Assembly: GCA_963846915.1 (NCBI GenBank)
Contig: CAWJXV010000002.1
Span: 186,001-250,000 of the forward strand
Direction: 5' to 3'
Source: PALSA-612 sp963846915
GTDB lineage: Bacteria; Actinomycetota; Thermoleophilia; Gaiellales; Gaiellaceae
Length of the DNA: 64,000 nt
Under the pieces are notes generated by a model, which had not been told where the DNA came from, made no database searches, and saw only the letters and a program-made list of their open reading frames with translations. The position numbers were made by a program, and so were the translations under genes. Numbering within the stretch: position 1 is the first letter of the stretch; each line of letters begins with the position of its first letter. Positions 27,428-35,558 of this stretch are shown piece by piece.

Positions 27428-28151
27428 CGGGAGTGGCGGGGTCGTCTGCCTGGACGAGGTGGAGGAAGAACTCGCGGTTGCCCTTCGGGCCTGGCAACCC
27501 GGAGTCTACGACGCCGGCGACACGTGCCCGGAGCGCGGGAACCGCGACAGCGACCTCGTGCAGCACGCGCCGCTGGACGTCCGGGTCGCGCACGACGCCC
27601 TTCCTGGCCTCCGCCCGGCCCGCCTCGAACTGCGGCTTCACGAGCACGACCGCTTGCCAGCCGGGAGCGGCGAGCCTCAGCACCGGCGGCAGCACGACCC
27701 GCAGCGAGATGAACGAGACGTCGCACGTGACGAGCGACGGGGCGAACGGAAGCGGGCCGAGCGTGCGAGCGTTCGTCCGCTCGAGCACAGTCACACGGGA
27801 ATCGCTGCGCAGCTTGGGGTGGAGCTGGCCGTGGCCGACGTCGACCGCGACCACGCGCGCGGCGCCGCGCTGCAGCAGGCAGTCCGTGAAGCCGCCCGTC
27901 GACGCGCCCACGTCGAGGCAGTCCGTGCCGGCCACGTCCACGCCGAAGGCGTCGAGCGCGTTCGCGAGCTTCTCTCCGCCGCGGGAGACGAACGGTGGCG
28001 GCCGCTCGACCTCCAGCTCGGCGTTCTCGTCGACCTGCTCGCCGGCCTTCGCATGCCCCGGGACGAGCCCGGCCAGGACGAGGGCCTGCGCCTGGGCACG
28101 CGACTCGGCGAGGCCGCGCTCGACGAGCAGGACGTCGAGGCGCTTCTTCAT
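27390..28151 (-). CDS. tlyA: TlyA family rRNA 2'-O-methyltransferase/hemolysin-like protein
   Basis: 253 residues. N-terminal S4 RNA-binding domain (KKRLDVLLVERGLAESRAQA) followed by an FtsJ-like methyltransferase domain with SAM motif CLDVGASTGGFTDCLL and the TCDVSFISLRVVLPPVL region. In mycobacteria TlyA methylates 16S and 23S rRNA and confers capreomycin sensitivity. ATG 28151 overlaps the kynureninase stop (ATGA). Confidence 0.95.
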   Translation of the reverse strand: MKKRLDVLLVERGLAESRAQAQALVLAGLVPGHAKAGEQVDENAELEVERPPPFVSRGGEKLANALDAFGVDVAGTDCLDVGASTGGFTDCLLQRGAARVVAVDVGHGQLHPKLRSDSRVTVLERTNARTLGPLPFAPSLVTCDVSFISLRVVLPPVLRLAAPGWQAVVLVKPQFEAGRAEARKGVVRDPDVQRRVLHEVAVAVPALRARVAGVVDSGLPGPKGNREFFLHLVQADDPATPDELDDWIDGAVG

Positions 28152-29389
28152 CGCGGCTCGAGGACGTCGAGGAGCGCGGCAGCAGCCCGGCGGCAGTCCT
28201 CGTACGTGTTGTAGAGCGGCACCGGCGCGAAGCGCAGCACGTCGGGCTCCCGGAAGTCGCACACCACGCCGTGCTCGCAACGGAGCCGCGCGGCGAGGGA
28301 GCGGGCGCCGTCGCAGGAGACGGAGAGCTGGCAGCCGCGCGCCTCCGTGTCGCGCGGCGTGATCACCGCAATGCGCCGGGACGCCGCCACTTCGTCGAGG
28401 AGCTCTTCGACGTAGCCGGTGAGGCGACGCGAGCGCGCCCGCAGCACGTCCATCCCGACGCGGTCGAACTGCTCGAGCGACGCGCGGAGCGACGCGAGCG
28501 CGATCACGGGCGGCGTCGAGACGGCCCAGCCCTCGGCGCCGAGCCGCGGCTCGAACTCGGGCTCCATGCGGAAGCGGATCGCGGGGTCGTTCCCCCACCA
28601 GCCGGCGAGCCGCGGCAGGTCGAGCCGCGTTGCGTGGCGCTCGTGGACGAAGGCGCCCCCGGGCGCGCCAGGGCCGGCGTTCACGTACTTGTAATGGCAC
28701 CAGACCGCGAAGTCGGCGCAGCTCTCGTGGAGTGAGACTGGCACGTTGCCGATCGCGTGCGCGAGATCCCAGCCGGCCACGGCCCCGACCGCATGGACTG
28801 CCTCGGTCAGGCCGGCGACGTCCAGCACCTGGCCGTCGAGGTAGTTGACGCCGGGAAGCAGCGCGAGCGCGAGCGAGTCGCCGGCTCGCCCGATCGCGGC
28901 GGCGATCTCTCCGATCGGGACCCGGACGACGGCGTCCGCCGGGTCGTGACCGTGCCAGGCAGCCTGGCTCTGCACCGCGTAGAGGTCGGACGCAAACGCC
29001 GTCTCCTCGATCAGGATCCGGAACCGTTCCGCCGTCGGTCGGTAGAACGACGCCATCAGCAGGTGGAGGTTGACGGTGAGGGTGTTCATCGCCGCGACCT
29101 CCTCCGACGCCGCGCCAACGAGCCTGCCGATCGACGGTCGCAGCGAGCCCGCGTACTCGAGCCACGGCTCGCGCGCCTCGAACCATCCCTCGACGCCGAG
29201 TCGCGCCCACTCGTCGAGCTCCGCCTCGATCGCCGCCTGCGCCACCCGCGGCTGCAGGCCGAGCGAGTTGCCGGCCAGGTACGCCCACTCGGCCTCCGTG
29301 CCGCCGGGCCAGGGCGGGATGCGGAACTCGGGCCGCAGGGAAGGCAGCGGGTCGGCTGCCTCGAGCTCGAGAGCCCGCGCAGGATCCAC
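28148..29389 (-). CDS. kynU: kynureninase
   Basis: 413 residues, PLP fold type I; cleaves kynurenine or 3-hydroxykynurenine to anthranilate(s) plus alanine. Family motifs: YLAGNSLGLQPR near the N-terminus, LMASFYRPTAERFRILIEE, AGWDLAHAIGNVP with the PLP-pairing Asp, and the Schiff-base Lys in VWCHYKYVNAGPGAPGGAF. GTG 29389 is 1 bp after the ispA stop; the frame upstream is a shadow of ispA. No other tryptophan-to-NAD genes are visible here, so its pathway context is missing. Confidence 0.94.
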   Translation of the reverse strand: MDPARALELEAADPLPSLRPEFRIPPWPGGTEAEWAYLAGNSLGLQPRVAQAAIEAELDEWARLGVEGWFEAREPWLEYAGSLRPSIGRLVGAASEEVAAMNTLTVNLHLLMASFYRPTAERFRILIEETAFASDLYAVQSQAAWHGHDPADAVVRVPIGEIAAAIGRAGDSLALALLPGVNYLDGQVLDVAGLTEAVHAVGAVAGWDLAHAIGNVPVSLHESCADFAVWCHYKYVNAGPGAPGGAFVHERHATRLDLPRLAGWWGNDPAIRFRMEPEFEPRLGAEGWAVSTPPVIALASLRASLEQFDRVGMDVLRARSRRLTGYVEELLDEVAASRRIAVITPRDTEARGCQLSVSCDGARSLAARLRCEHGVVCDFREPDVLRFAPVPLYNTYEDCRRAAAALLDVLEPR

Positions 29390-29390
29390 G

Positions 29391-30161
29391 TCAGACGACG
29401 CGGACGGCCAGTGCCGAGACGATCCCGTCGAGCACCGACGTGTCCGCCGCGATCTCGTCCAGCCGCTCGTGCGCACGGGCTGCGGCCTCGTCGGCGAGGC
29501 GCCGCGCGCCCTCCGGCCCGTCGGAGACATAGAAGCCGTCCTCGTCGAGGATGTCGTCGACGACCTGGAACAGCAGCCCGAGCTCCTCACCGAACGCGCG
29601 CCACGCACCCTGCCGTGTCTCCGGGAGCTCCGCGGCCCAGAGCGCGAGCGAGACCGAGGCGGCGAACAGGCGGCCCGTCTTCAGCCGGTGCACGGACCGC
29701 AGGTCCGCTCCGTCGACCATCGTGTCGAGGTACTGGCCGCCGATCATGCCGAGCGTCATCTCGGAGAGCTCGCGCGCGACGTGCGGCGACGGGTACGAGC
29801 TCGCGAGCCTGAACGCCTCCGCCAGCAGGCCGTCGCCCGCGAGCACGGCCGTCCCCTCGCCGTAGGCCGACCAGACGCTCGGCTTGCCGCGGCGCTCCGC
29901 ATCGTCGTCGAGCGACGGCAGGTCGTCGTGGACGAGCGAGAAGTTGTGGACGAGCTCGACGGCGAGCGCCGCCGGCAGCACGTGCTCGACGGGCACGCCG
30001 CACGCCTCGCCGGTGGCGAGGCAGATGACCGGCCGGACGCGTTTGCCGCCCACCTCGAGCGCGTAGCGCATCGACTCGCTCTGCCCGTGCAGGTCCGGCC
30101 AGAAATCGAAGCGCTCGATCGCCTCCTCGGTCAGCTCCTTGAGCTCGTCAGGGGTGTGCAT
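29391..30161 (-). CDS. ispA: polyprenyl (farnesyl/geranyl) diphosphate synthase
   Basis: 256 residues, trans-prenyltransferase. First Asp-rich motif in FSLVHDDLPSLDDDAERRG (DDxxxxD, bacterial short-chain type) and second in GLLFQVVDDILDEDG; also GGKRVRPVICLATGEACG. ATG 30161 overlaps the end of the xseB-like gene by 14 bp. Short-chain product (C15 or C20) expected from the first motif, but chain length is not certain. Confidence 0.93.
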   Translation of the reverse strand: MHTPDELKELTEEAIERFDFWPDLHGQSESMRYALEVGGKRVRPVICLATGEACGVPVEHVLPAALAVELVHNFSLVHDDLPSLDDDAERRGKPSVWSAYGEGTAVLAGDGLLAEAFRLASSYPSPHVARELSEMTLGMIGGQYLDTMVDGADLRSVHRLKTGRLFAASVSLALWAAELPETRQGAWRAFGEELGLLFQVVDDILDEDGFYVSDGPEGARRLADEAAARAHERLDEIAADTSVLDGIVSALAVRVV

Positions 30162-30426
30162 CGTGCTCCCGCCGCGCTCGCTCGATCTCGGCGTGCGCCT
30201 CCTTCGCGAGCTCGGTGATCTCGGCGAGGACGTCGACGGCCGCGTCGGGATCCTCCATCTGCTCGAGCTTCGCTCTCGCCGCCTCGATTTGCTCGAGCAG
30301 CTCCGAGGCCCGCTCGAGCGGATCGGCGCGTCCCTCACCGGCGTCGGCTCCCGCCGGGCGAAGCCCGGCTCCGCCGCCGCCTGGCTCCGCTGACGGAACG
30401 GTGCTCTCCGGATCCGTATTACTCAT
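30148..30426 (-). CDS. xseB: exodeoxyribonuclease VII small subunit-like protein
   Basis: 92 residues. After a Gly/Ala/Pro-rich N-terminus it is a helical hairpin-like sequence (LERASELLEQIEAARAKLEQ, then ITELAKEAHAEIERARRE) as in XseB. Its place between nusB and ispA, overlapping ispA, is the standard position of xseB. However, xseA, which usually precedes it, is absent, and XseB consensus residues are weak, so the assignment leans on synteny. Confidence 0.6.
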   Translation of the reverse strand: MSNTDPESTVPSAEPGGGGAGLRPAGADAGEGRADPLERASELLEQIEAARAKLEQMEDPDAAVDVLAEITELAKEAHAEIERARREHDAHP

Positions 30427-30486
30427 ACTGCCCCCTCCGGCCCCGCACCGTCAGCGGAGCCTGAGGCACACGCGAGGTCTGCGCAC

Positions 30487-30879
30487 TCACGCGGCTTGCT
30501 CCTCGGCGACCCGCGCCAGGATCCCGTTCACGAGCCGCGCCGCCTCGGGGGACGCGTACCGCTTCGCGAGGGCCACTGCTTCTGCGATCGCCACCTCGGG
30601 GGGGACCGTATCGCCTTCCAGCTCGGCAATGCCAATCCGCAGGATGTTGCGCTCCAGCACGCCGAGCCGGTCTGCAGGCCAGCCCTCCGAGACCTCGTCG
30701 ATTCGCCGGTCGAGCTCCGGCTCGCGCCCGACGACGGCCTCGGCGAGCTCGCGCGCGAACGGGTCGATCTCCTCCGGCTGCGACTCGATCGGCCGGCCGG
30801 TCAGGTCCCACTGGTAGAGGACAAACAGGGCCTCGCGGCGTGCCGCCCGGCGGCCCGTCTGCTTCGGAGCCGGGGACAT
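30487..30879 (-). CDS. nusB: transcription antitermination factor NusB
   Basis: 130 residues, all-helical RNA-binding protein that with NusE acts at boxA of rRNA operons. Start MSPAPKQTGRRAARREALFV at ATG 30879, with the typical ALFVLYQWDLTGRP and the C-terminal LRIGIAEL...VAIAEAVALAKRYASPEAA. The frame upstream belongs to the asp23-type gene. Stop and start overlap the preceding gene as TGATG, so it is coupled. Confidence 0.95.
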   Translation of the reverse strand: MSPAPKQTGRRAARREALFVLYQWDLTGRPIESQPEEIDPFARELAEAVVGREPELDRRIDEVSEGWPADRLGVLERNILRIGIAELEGDTVPPEVAIAEAVALAKRYASPEAARLVNGILARVAEEQAA

Positions 30880-31178
30880 CAGAAGATCCGCTCCACGGAG
30901 ACGTCGACGGCGCCGATCCGCATTTCCAGCATCGAGCCGACCTCTCTCGTCACGCACTGCTGCACGGCGCGAGCGGCCGCCGGGACGATCGTGCCCCGGC
31001 CGACCGCGAGAACGATCTCGATCCGCGCAGCGCCTCCGGCCACCTCGATGCGTGGATTCCGCCGACTGCGGGGGACGCGGACGCCCTCGACCTGCTCGGC
31101 CGCGCGAGCGACGACGTGCTGCAACGTCGATGCAGACACGTCGATCCGGCCGAGCCCAGTGCGCGCCAGCTCGGTCAT
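30879..31178 (-). CDS. Asp23/Gls24 family envelope stress protein
   Basis: 99 residues. Matches the Asp23/Gls24 pattern: GRIDVSASTLQHVVARAAEQ, an IEVAGGAARIEIVLAVGRG central strand pair and AVQQCVTREVGSMLEMRIGA with a final VDVSVE. In firmicutes and actinobacteria the gene lies between accC and nusB, exactly as here. ATG 31178 overlaps the accC stop (ATGA). The role, membrane or cell-wall homeostasis, is known only for relatives. Confidence 0.88.
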   Translation of the reverse strand: MTELARTGLGRIDVSASTLQHVVARAAEQVEGVRVPRSRRNPRIEVAGGAARIEIVLAVGRGTIVPAAARAVQQCVTREVGSMLEMRIGAVDVSVERIF

Positions 31179-32533
31179 CCGCCGCCGAGAGACGGGAGCA
31201 GGGCCGCGTTCTCGTCCACGAAGCTCGTCGAGTAGCGGCCGGACACGAACGGCTCGCTGGCGATGATGTCGAGCGCGAGATCGCGTGTCGTCGGTAGGCC
31301 GTCCACGTCCAGCTCGGACAGGGCTCGCCGCGCCCGCGCGATCGCCGCGGCGCGATCGTCGGCCCACACGCAGAGCTTGGCGACGAGCGAGTCGTAGTAG
31401 GGCGGCACGACGGTCCCGTCCGAGACGGCCGTGTCCACGCGGACGCCCGGGCCGAGCGGCGGGCGGAAGCGCTCCACGGTCCCGGGCGAAGGCGCGAAGT
31501 CGCGGGCGGGATCCTCGGCGTTGATGCGGAACTCGATCGCGTGGCCGCGCCTCGTGGCCCGGCCCGTGACCGGGAGCTGCTCTCCGGCGGCGACGCGGAG
31601 CTGCGACTGCACGATGTCGACGCCGGTCACGAGCTCGCTGACCGGATGCTCGACCTGGAGCCTCGCATTGAGCTCGATGAAGTAGAACCGGCCGTCCGAG
31701 CCGAGCAGGAACTCGAACGTCCCCGCGTTCTCGTAGCCGATCGCGTGGCAGGCGCGCTCGGCCGCAGCCTCCATCTCCTCGCGCGTCTCGGAGGTCAGCG
31801 CCGGCGAGGGCGACTCCTCGACGAGCTTCTGGTGGCGCCGCTGGATCGAGCATTCGCGCTCGCCGAGCGTCAGCACGCCGCCGTTCCCGTCGGCCAGCAC
31901 CTGCACCTCGACGTGCCGGGCCGGGACGAGAGCCTTCTCGACGTAGAGGCTGCCGTCCCCGAACGCGGAGAATGCCTCGGCAGCCGCTGTCTGGAAGGCG
32001 CCCTCGAGCCCTGCGGGCTCCTCGACGAGGCGCATGCCCTTGCCGCCGCCGCCGGCGCTCGGCTTGAGCAGGACCGGATAACCCAGCTCGCCCGCAAACG
32101 AGGCGGCCTCGTCCAACGACGTCTCGGCGCTCGTCCCCGGGACGACCGGCACGTTCGCCGCCGCGAGCTCCGCCTTCGCGCGCACCTTGTCGCCCATCCG
32201 TTCCATCACGTCTGCGCCCGGCCCGACGAACACGAGGTCGGTCTCCTCGCAGGCGAGGACGAACGCGGGGTTCTCGGCCAGGAACCCGTAGCCGGGATGG
32301 ACCGCGTCGCAGCCGGTCGTGGTCGCGGCCGCGATGATCGAGGGAATGCTCAGGTAGCTCTGGGCCGCGGGCGGCGGGCCGATCCGGACGGCGCGATCGG
32401 CGATCCGGACGTGCATCGCGTCCTCGTCGGCAGTCGAGTACACGGCCACCGCCTCGATTCCGAGCTCGTGGGCGGCGCGGATCACACGAACCGCGATCTC
32501 GCCTCGATTGGCGACGAGGACCCGCTCGAACAC
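31175..32533 (-). CDS. accC: biotin carboxylase subunit
   Basis: 452 residues; ATP-dependent carboxylation of the biotin on BCCP. Starts FERVLVANRGEIAVRVIRAA, ATP-grasp Gly loop KPSAGGGGKGMRLVEEP, and the catalytic region FIELNARLQVEHPVSELVTG with Glu/Arg residues. GTG start 32533 directly follows the BCCP-fusion gene (3-bp gap), so the two form one complex. The acyl-CoA carboxyltransferase partner must be elsewhere, unless the fused domain supplies it. Confidence 0.96.
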   Translation of the reverse strand: MFERVLVANRGEIAVRVIRAAHELGIEAVAVYSTADEDAMHVRIADRAVRIGPPPAAQSYLSIPSIIAAATTTGCDAVHPGYGFLAENPAFVLACEETDLVFVGPGADVMERMGDKVRAKAELAAANVPVVPGTSAETSLDEAASFAGELGYPVLLKPSAGGGGKGMRLVEEPAGLEGAFQTAAAEAFSAFGDGSLYVEKALVPARHVEVQVLADGNGGVLTLGERECSIQRRHQKLVEESPSPALTSETREEMEAAAERACHAIGYENAGTFEFLLGSDGRFYFIELNARLQVEHPVSELVTGVDIVQSQLRVAAGEQLPVTGRATRRGHAIEFRINAEDPARDFAPSPGTVERFRPPLGPGVRVDTAVSDGTVVPPYYDSLVAKLCVWADDRAAAIARARRALSELDVDGLPTTRDLALDIIASEPFVSGRYSTSFVDENAALLPSLGGG

Positions 32534-32535
32534 GG

Positions 32536-34341
32536 CTAGAACGCCGGTGGACGGCCGTCGACCGGCTCGAGCTCGAAGAGGAGCTGGCCGTACTCGACCG
32601 GCTGGGCGTTCTCGACCAGGATCGACGTCACCTGGCCCTCGACCTCGGACTTGATCTCGTTCATCAGCTTCATCGCCTCGAGGATGCAGAGCGTCTGCCC
32701 CGCGACGACGACGTCACCCTCGTTGACGAACGGCGGCGCGAGCGGATCGCGAGCACGGTAGAAGGTGCCGACCATCGGCGCCTCGACGCGGATCATGCTC
32801 GACGTCGGAGGTGGGCCGCCGGCGACGGGCAGCTCGTCCGCGACCCCGTCCGACGAAGGCACGGCCGGCGCAGCCGGACGCTCGTCGCCGCGGCGTACGG
32901 TCACCCGCATGCCCCCGTCCTCGATCGTCACCTCGTTGACGCCCGACTCCTGGACGATGCGCACGACCTCCCTGATCCGCTCCGCTCGGACGGGCTCGAG
33001 GCCCGCGAGGTCGCTGTCGGGCCGCTGCCCGCGGCCGCGGATCGCCTGCAGGAGCGGCTCGGCCGCCTCGCCGAACAGCGCCAGGAGCAGGAGCTCCTCC
33101 TCGCTCGCGGCCAGACCCTCGGCCGACTCACGCACGTCGGCGAGCTCGACCGCATCTTCGGGCGGCAGCTCGTCTCCGCCCATGAGCATGACGGCGCGCA
33201 GCACCGTCTCGTCGATCGCCGCCGGCGGCGAGCCGAAGCGCCCGGTGAGCAGCCCGCGCAGCTCGTCGACAACGGTCTGATAGCGGCTGGCCGAGAGCAC
33301 GTTGATCAGCGCCTGCGAAGCGAGGATCTGCCCGATCGGCGCGGCGAGCGGCGGCCACCCGGCCTCGGCCCGGATCCGGGCCAGCTCCTCGAGCACCTCG
33401 TCGATCCGGTCGCCGGCCGCGTTCGCGCGCAGGTGCAGGTCGAGGGCGGCGACGAGGCCGGCCGGCAGCCGGTGCTGGGCGGCGCGGGTCGCGACGCGCG
33501 GCGGGATCTGGGTCACGGGCTCGTCGCCGATGTGCTCGTCGACGATGTCCGAGGCGCGCCAGAGGGCGTCGATGTCCACTCCCGTGTCGAGGTCGAACGC
33601 GGCGAGGGCGCGGCCGACGGACTCGCCGGACACGCGGTGCAGCGTCAGCGCCAATGGATAGACAGCGGTCGCGATCAGGTCGGCGCCAGCCCTCGACGCC
33701 TCGAGCGCGGCCGCAAGCGCAGTGCCGCCCGAGCCCTGGCAGTAGAGGCCGACCGGCAGCCCGCTCGCGTCCCGCACGGCCTGGACGAGCTCCGCGGCCT
33801 TGCGCGGATGGAGCGACCCCGAGGGATCGTGGATGAGCACGCGCGCCGCGCCGAGCTCGGGCAGTCGGCTCGCGCGCTCGGCGACGGTCTCGGTCTCCCC
33901 CGTGCGGCCCGGGCTGTAGACGAGCCCGGCGTCGAACTCGTGGTCGGCGGCCGTGATCGCCTCCGCCGCCTCGCGGAGGTTCGAGATGTCGTTCAGCGGA
34001 TCATGGAGCCGGAAGACGTCGATGCCGCTGTCGGCGGCGCAGGCGACGAAGCGGCGGACGAGGTCGACGGCGACGGGCCGCGAGCCGACGAGGAAGCGTC
34101 CGCGCACGGCGAGTGCAAGGGGCGTCTCCGTCCGCGCCTTCAGCGCCCGGATCCGCTCCCACGGGCTCTCGACGCCGCGCTTGACCGCGCTGTCGAAGCA
34201 CCCACCGCCCGAGACCTCGAGGTACGCGAAGCCGGCCGTGTCGAGGATCTCGGCGATGCGGAGCTGCTCCGCGGTCGGCACCGTGCCGGCGAGCGGCTCC
34301 TGCCCGAGCAGGCGCAGGGTCGTGTCGACGAGCCTCGGCAT
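32536..34341 (-). CDS. carboxyltransferase-like (OadA/PycB fold) domain fused to an AccB-type biotin carrier; catalytic residues lost
   Basis: 601 residues. Residues 1-~400 align along their length with the carboxyltransferase of oxaloacetate decarboxylase alpha/pyruvate carboxylase (LVDTTLR, GGGCFDS, VRGRFLVG, IDVFRLHDPLNDISNL, QALINVLSASRYQT). The ligand positions are changed: the Asp of LRDAHQS is L11, the carboxylated Lys of IKDMSG is H171 and the HxH motif is Y200-C-Q. The C-terminal ~150 residues are AccB-like (VVRIVQESGVNEVTIEDGGM, PMVGTFYRA) with the biotinyl Lys at ~558 in EAMKLMNEI. accC follows. I infer a biotin carrier with an inactive or repurposed carboxyltransferase domain. Confidence 0.88.
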   Translation of the reverse strand: MPRLVDTTLRLLGQEPLAGTVPTAEQLRIAEILDTAGFAYLEVSGGGCFDSAVKRGVESPWERIRALKARTETPLALAVRGRFLVGSRPVAVDLVRRFVACAADSGIDVFRLHDPLNDISNLREAAEAITAADHEFDAGLVYSPGRTGETETVAERASRLPELGAARVLIHDPSGSLHPRKAAELVQAVRDASGLPVGLYCQGSGGTALAAALEASRAGADLIATAVYPLALTLHRVSGESVGRALAAFDLDTGVDIDALWRASDIVDEHIGDEPVTQIPPRVATRAAQHRLPAGLVAALDLHLRANAAGDRIDEVLEELARIRAEAGWPPLAAPIGQILASQALINVLSASRYQTVVDELRGLLTGRFGSPPAAIDETVLRAVMLMGGDELPPEDAVELADVRESAEGLAASEEELLLLALFGEAAEPLLQAIRGRGQRPDSDLAGLEPVRAERIREVVRIVQESGVNEVTIEDGGMRVTVRRGDERPAAPAVPSSDGVADELPVAGGPPPTSSMIRVEAPMVGTFYRARDPLAPPFVNEGDVVVAGQTLCILEAMKLMNEIKSEVEGQVTSILVENAQPVEYGQLLFELEPVDGRPPAF

Positions 34342-34364
34342 GCGGGTTTGAGCCTACCGCTGAT

Positions 34365-34393
34365 CACGGGGGAAACGGCCGGTTTCCCCCGTG
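34365..34393. terminator. 12-bp hairpin between the thymidylate synthase-like and BCCP-fusion genes
   Basis: CACGGGGGAAAC (34365-34376) and GTTTCCCCCGTG (34382-34393) are perfect complements around a 5-nt loop. Lies 24 bp before the BCCP-fusion start and 100 bp after the upstream same-strand stop. No U-tract follows on either strand, so it may be a weak terminator, an attenuator or a protein site rather than a classical intrinsic terminator. Confidence 0.45.
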
Positions 34394-34493
34394 GGCCCCT
34401 TCCCTGCGTGGTCGACGCTCGAGCCGCTCGGGCTCCGCCGCGGCAAAGCCACGGCTCCGCGGAGACGCGGATCGCATGACCGTTGCTGGAAGC

Positions 34494-35150
34494 TCATGCG
34501 CCGGCGCTGCCGGCGAGGCGGCCCATAAGCTCCAACTCCGGCCCGTACACGTGCGCCGACTTGGTGTGGACGACGAGGCTGCCTAGCGGCATGCCCAGCT
34601 CCGCGGCGACGTGCTCCTGCAGACGGGCGAGCTCGACGAGGTTCCCGTACGCCTTCTTGCCGAAGTCGAGGCTGTGCGCGTAGACGACGAGCTCGAGCCG
34701 ACCGGCGGGAAGCCAGAAGTCGAGCATGCTGATGCAAGGGACGTAGGCCGTGTCGGTCAGCGGCTGGAAGGTCGTCACCGTTGCCGAGCGGCACTCGGGG
34801 TCGGTGCGCAGCCGGTCGACGACCCACGCGATCTGGTCGCGGCCCGCGCGGGCGTAGTCGAACAGCCGCACGGCGTAGCTGTCTGCGTCGCCGAGCTCGG
34901 GCACCTTGCCGTGCGCGAAGAAGTTGTCGTGCATCCAGGCGAGCCAGTCGGGATCGCCGAGCTCGGCGACGATCGGGTCGTCGGAGGCGGGCTCCTCGAC
35001 GACGAGCGTCACGAGTGCGAGCTCCCGCGTCGGCTGCTCGTCGTAGACGGCCGCCTCGCCCTCCTCGAGCACGGCGCGCGAGACCGCGAGCCAGCCTTCG
35101 CCCGGCGTCGTCGACGAGATCACGCGAACGGCTCCGGTCGAGATCCGCAC
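34494..35150 (-). CDS. thymidylate synthase-like protein
   Basis: 218 residues of the thymidylate synthase fold: candidate active Cys in TAYVPCISMLDFWLPAG (compare PPCH in ThyA), then LVVYAHSLDFGKKAYGNLVE and GSLVVHTKSAHVYGPE, the region that binds the nucleotide sugar in ThyA. It is shorter than canonical ThyA (about 264) and the N-terminal Arg of the phosphate site is not clear, so it may act on a modified dUMP/dCMP or be inactive. GTG start 35150. First gene of the accessory block next to the BCCP operon. Confidence 0.7.
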   Translation of the reverse strand: MRISTGAVRVISSTTPGEGWLAVSRAVLEEGEAAVYDEQPTRELALVTLVVEEPASDDPIVAELGDPDWLAWMHDNFFAHGKVPELGDADSYAVRLFDYARAGRDQIAWVVDRLRTDPECRSATVTTFQPLTDTAYVPCISMLDFWLPAGRLELVVYAHSLDFGKKAYGNLVELARLQEHVAAELGMPLGSLVVHTKSAHVYGPELELMGRLAGSAGA

Positions 35151-35266
35151 GGCCGCATGGTGCCAGCCGCCGGCGCGTGCAGGCCGATTCTTATCGGGCT
35201 CTCAGCCCTTCCTCATGTCGTGGTGCGATCATGCAAGCGTCCGGAACCCCCGAGAAAGGAGACGGC

Positions 35267-35509
35267 TTGCTGAAGTCCAAGCGGATGCTCCTCACGGTGT
35301 CGGCCGCGGCCGCGATTGCGGTCGCGGGGACCTGGGGCGCGGTCGCGATGGCGGCCTCGTCACCGAGTACCACGACGCCCAAGAGCCAGACGGCACCGAA
35401 GAGCCAGACAGCGCCGAGCAGCCACTCGGGGCATCAGGGCAACTGCCCGAACATGGGCTCCTCGTCGGGTACGTCGTCGAACACGATGTATTCGCCGCCC
35501 GCCGTCTGA
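35267..35509 (+). CDS. small secreted Ser/Thr-rich protein
   Basis: 80 residues from TTG 35267, chosen because AAAGGAG lies 5 bp upstream. Signal peptide KRMLLTVSAAAAIAVAGTWG with likely cleavage near AVAMAAS; the mature part is low complexity with a repeated PKSQTA unit, one Cys (GNCPNMGS) and Ser/Thr/Pro richness. No enzyme motif. Encoded on the plus strand between two minus-strand genes. Function unknown. Confidence 0.65.
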   Translation: MLKSKRMLLTVSAAAAIAVAGTWGAVAMAASSPSTTTPKSQTAPKSQTAPSSHSGHQGNCPNMGSSSGTSSNTMYSPPAV

Positions 35510-35558
35510 CCTCTGTCCGAGCCCCGTCGCCCGGGCCACAGCCGGGCGCCGGGGCTCG

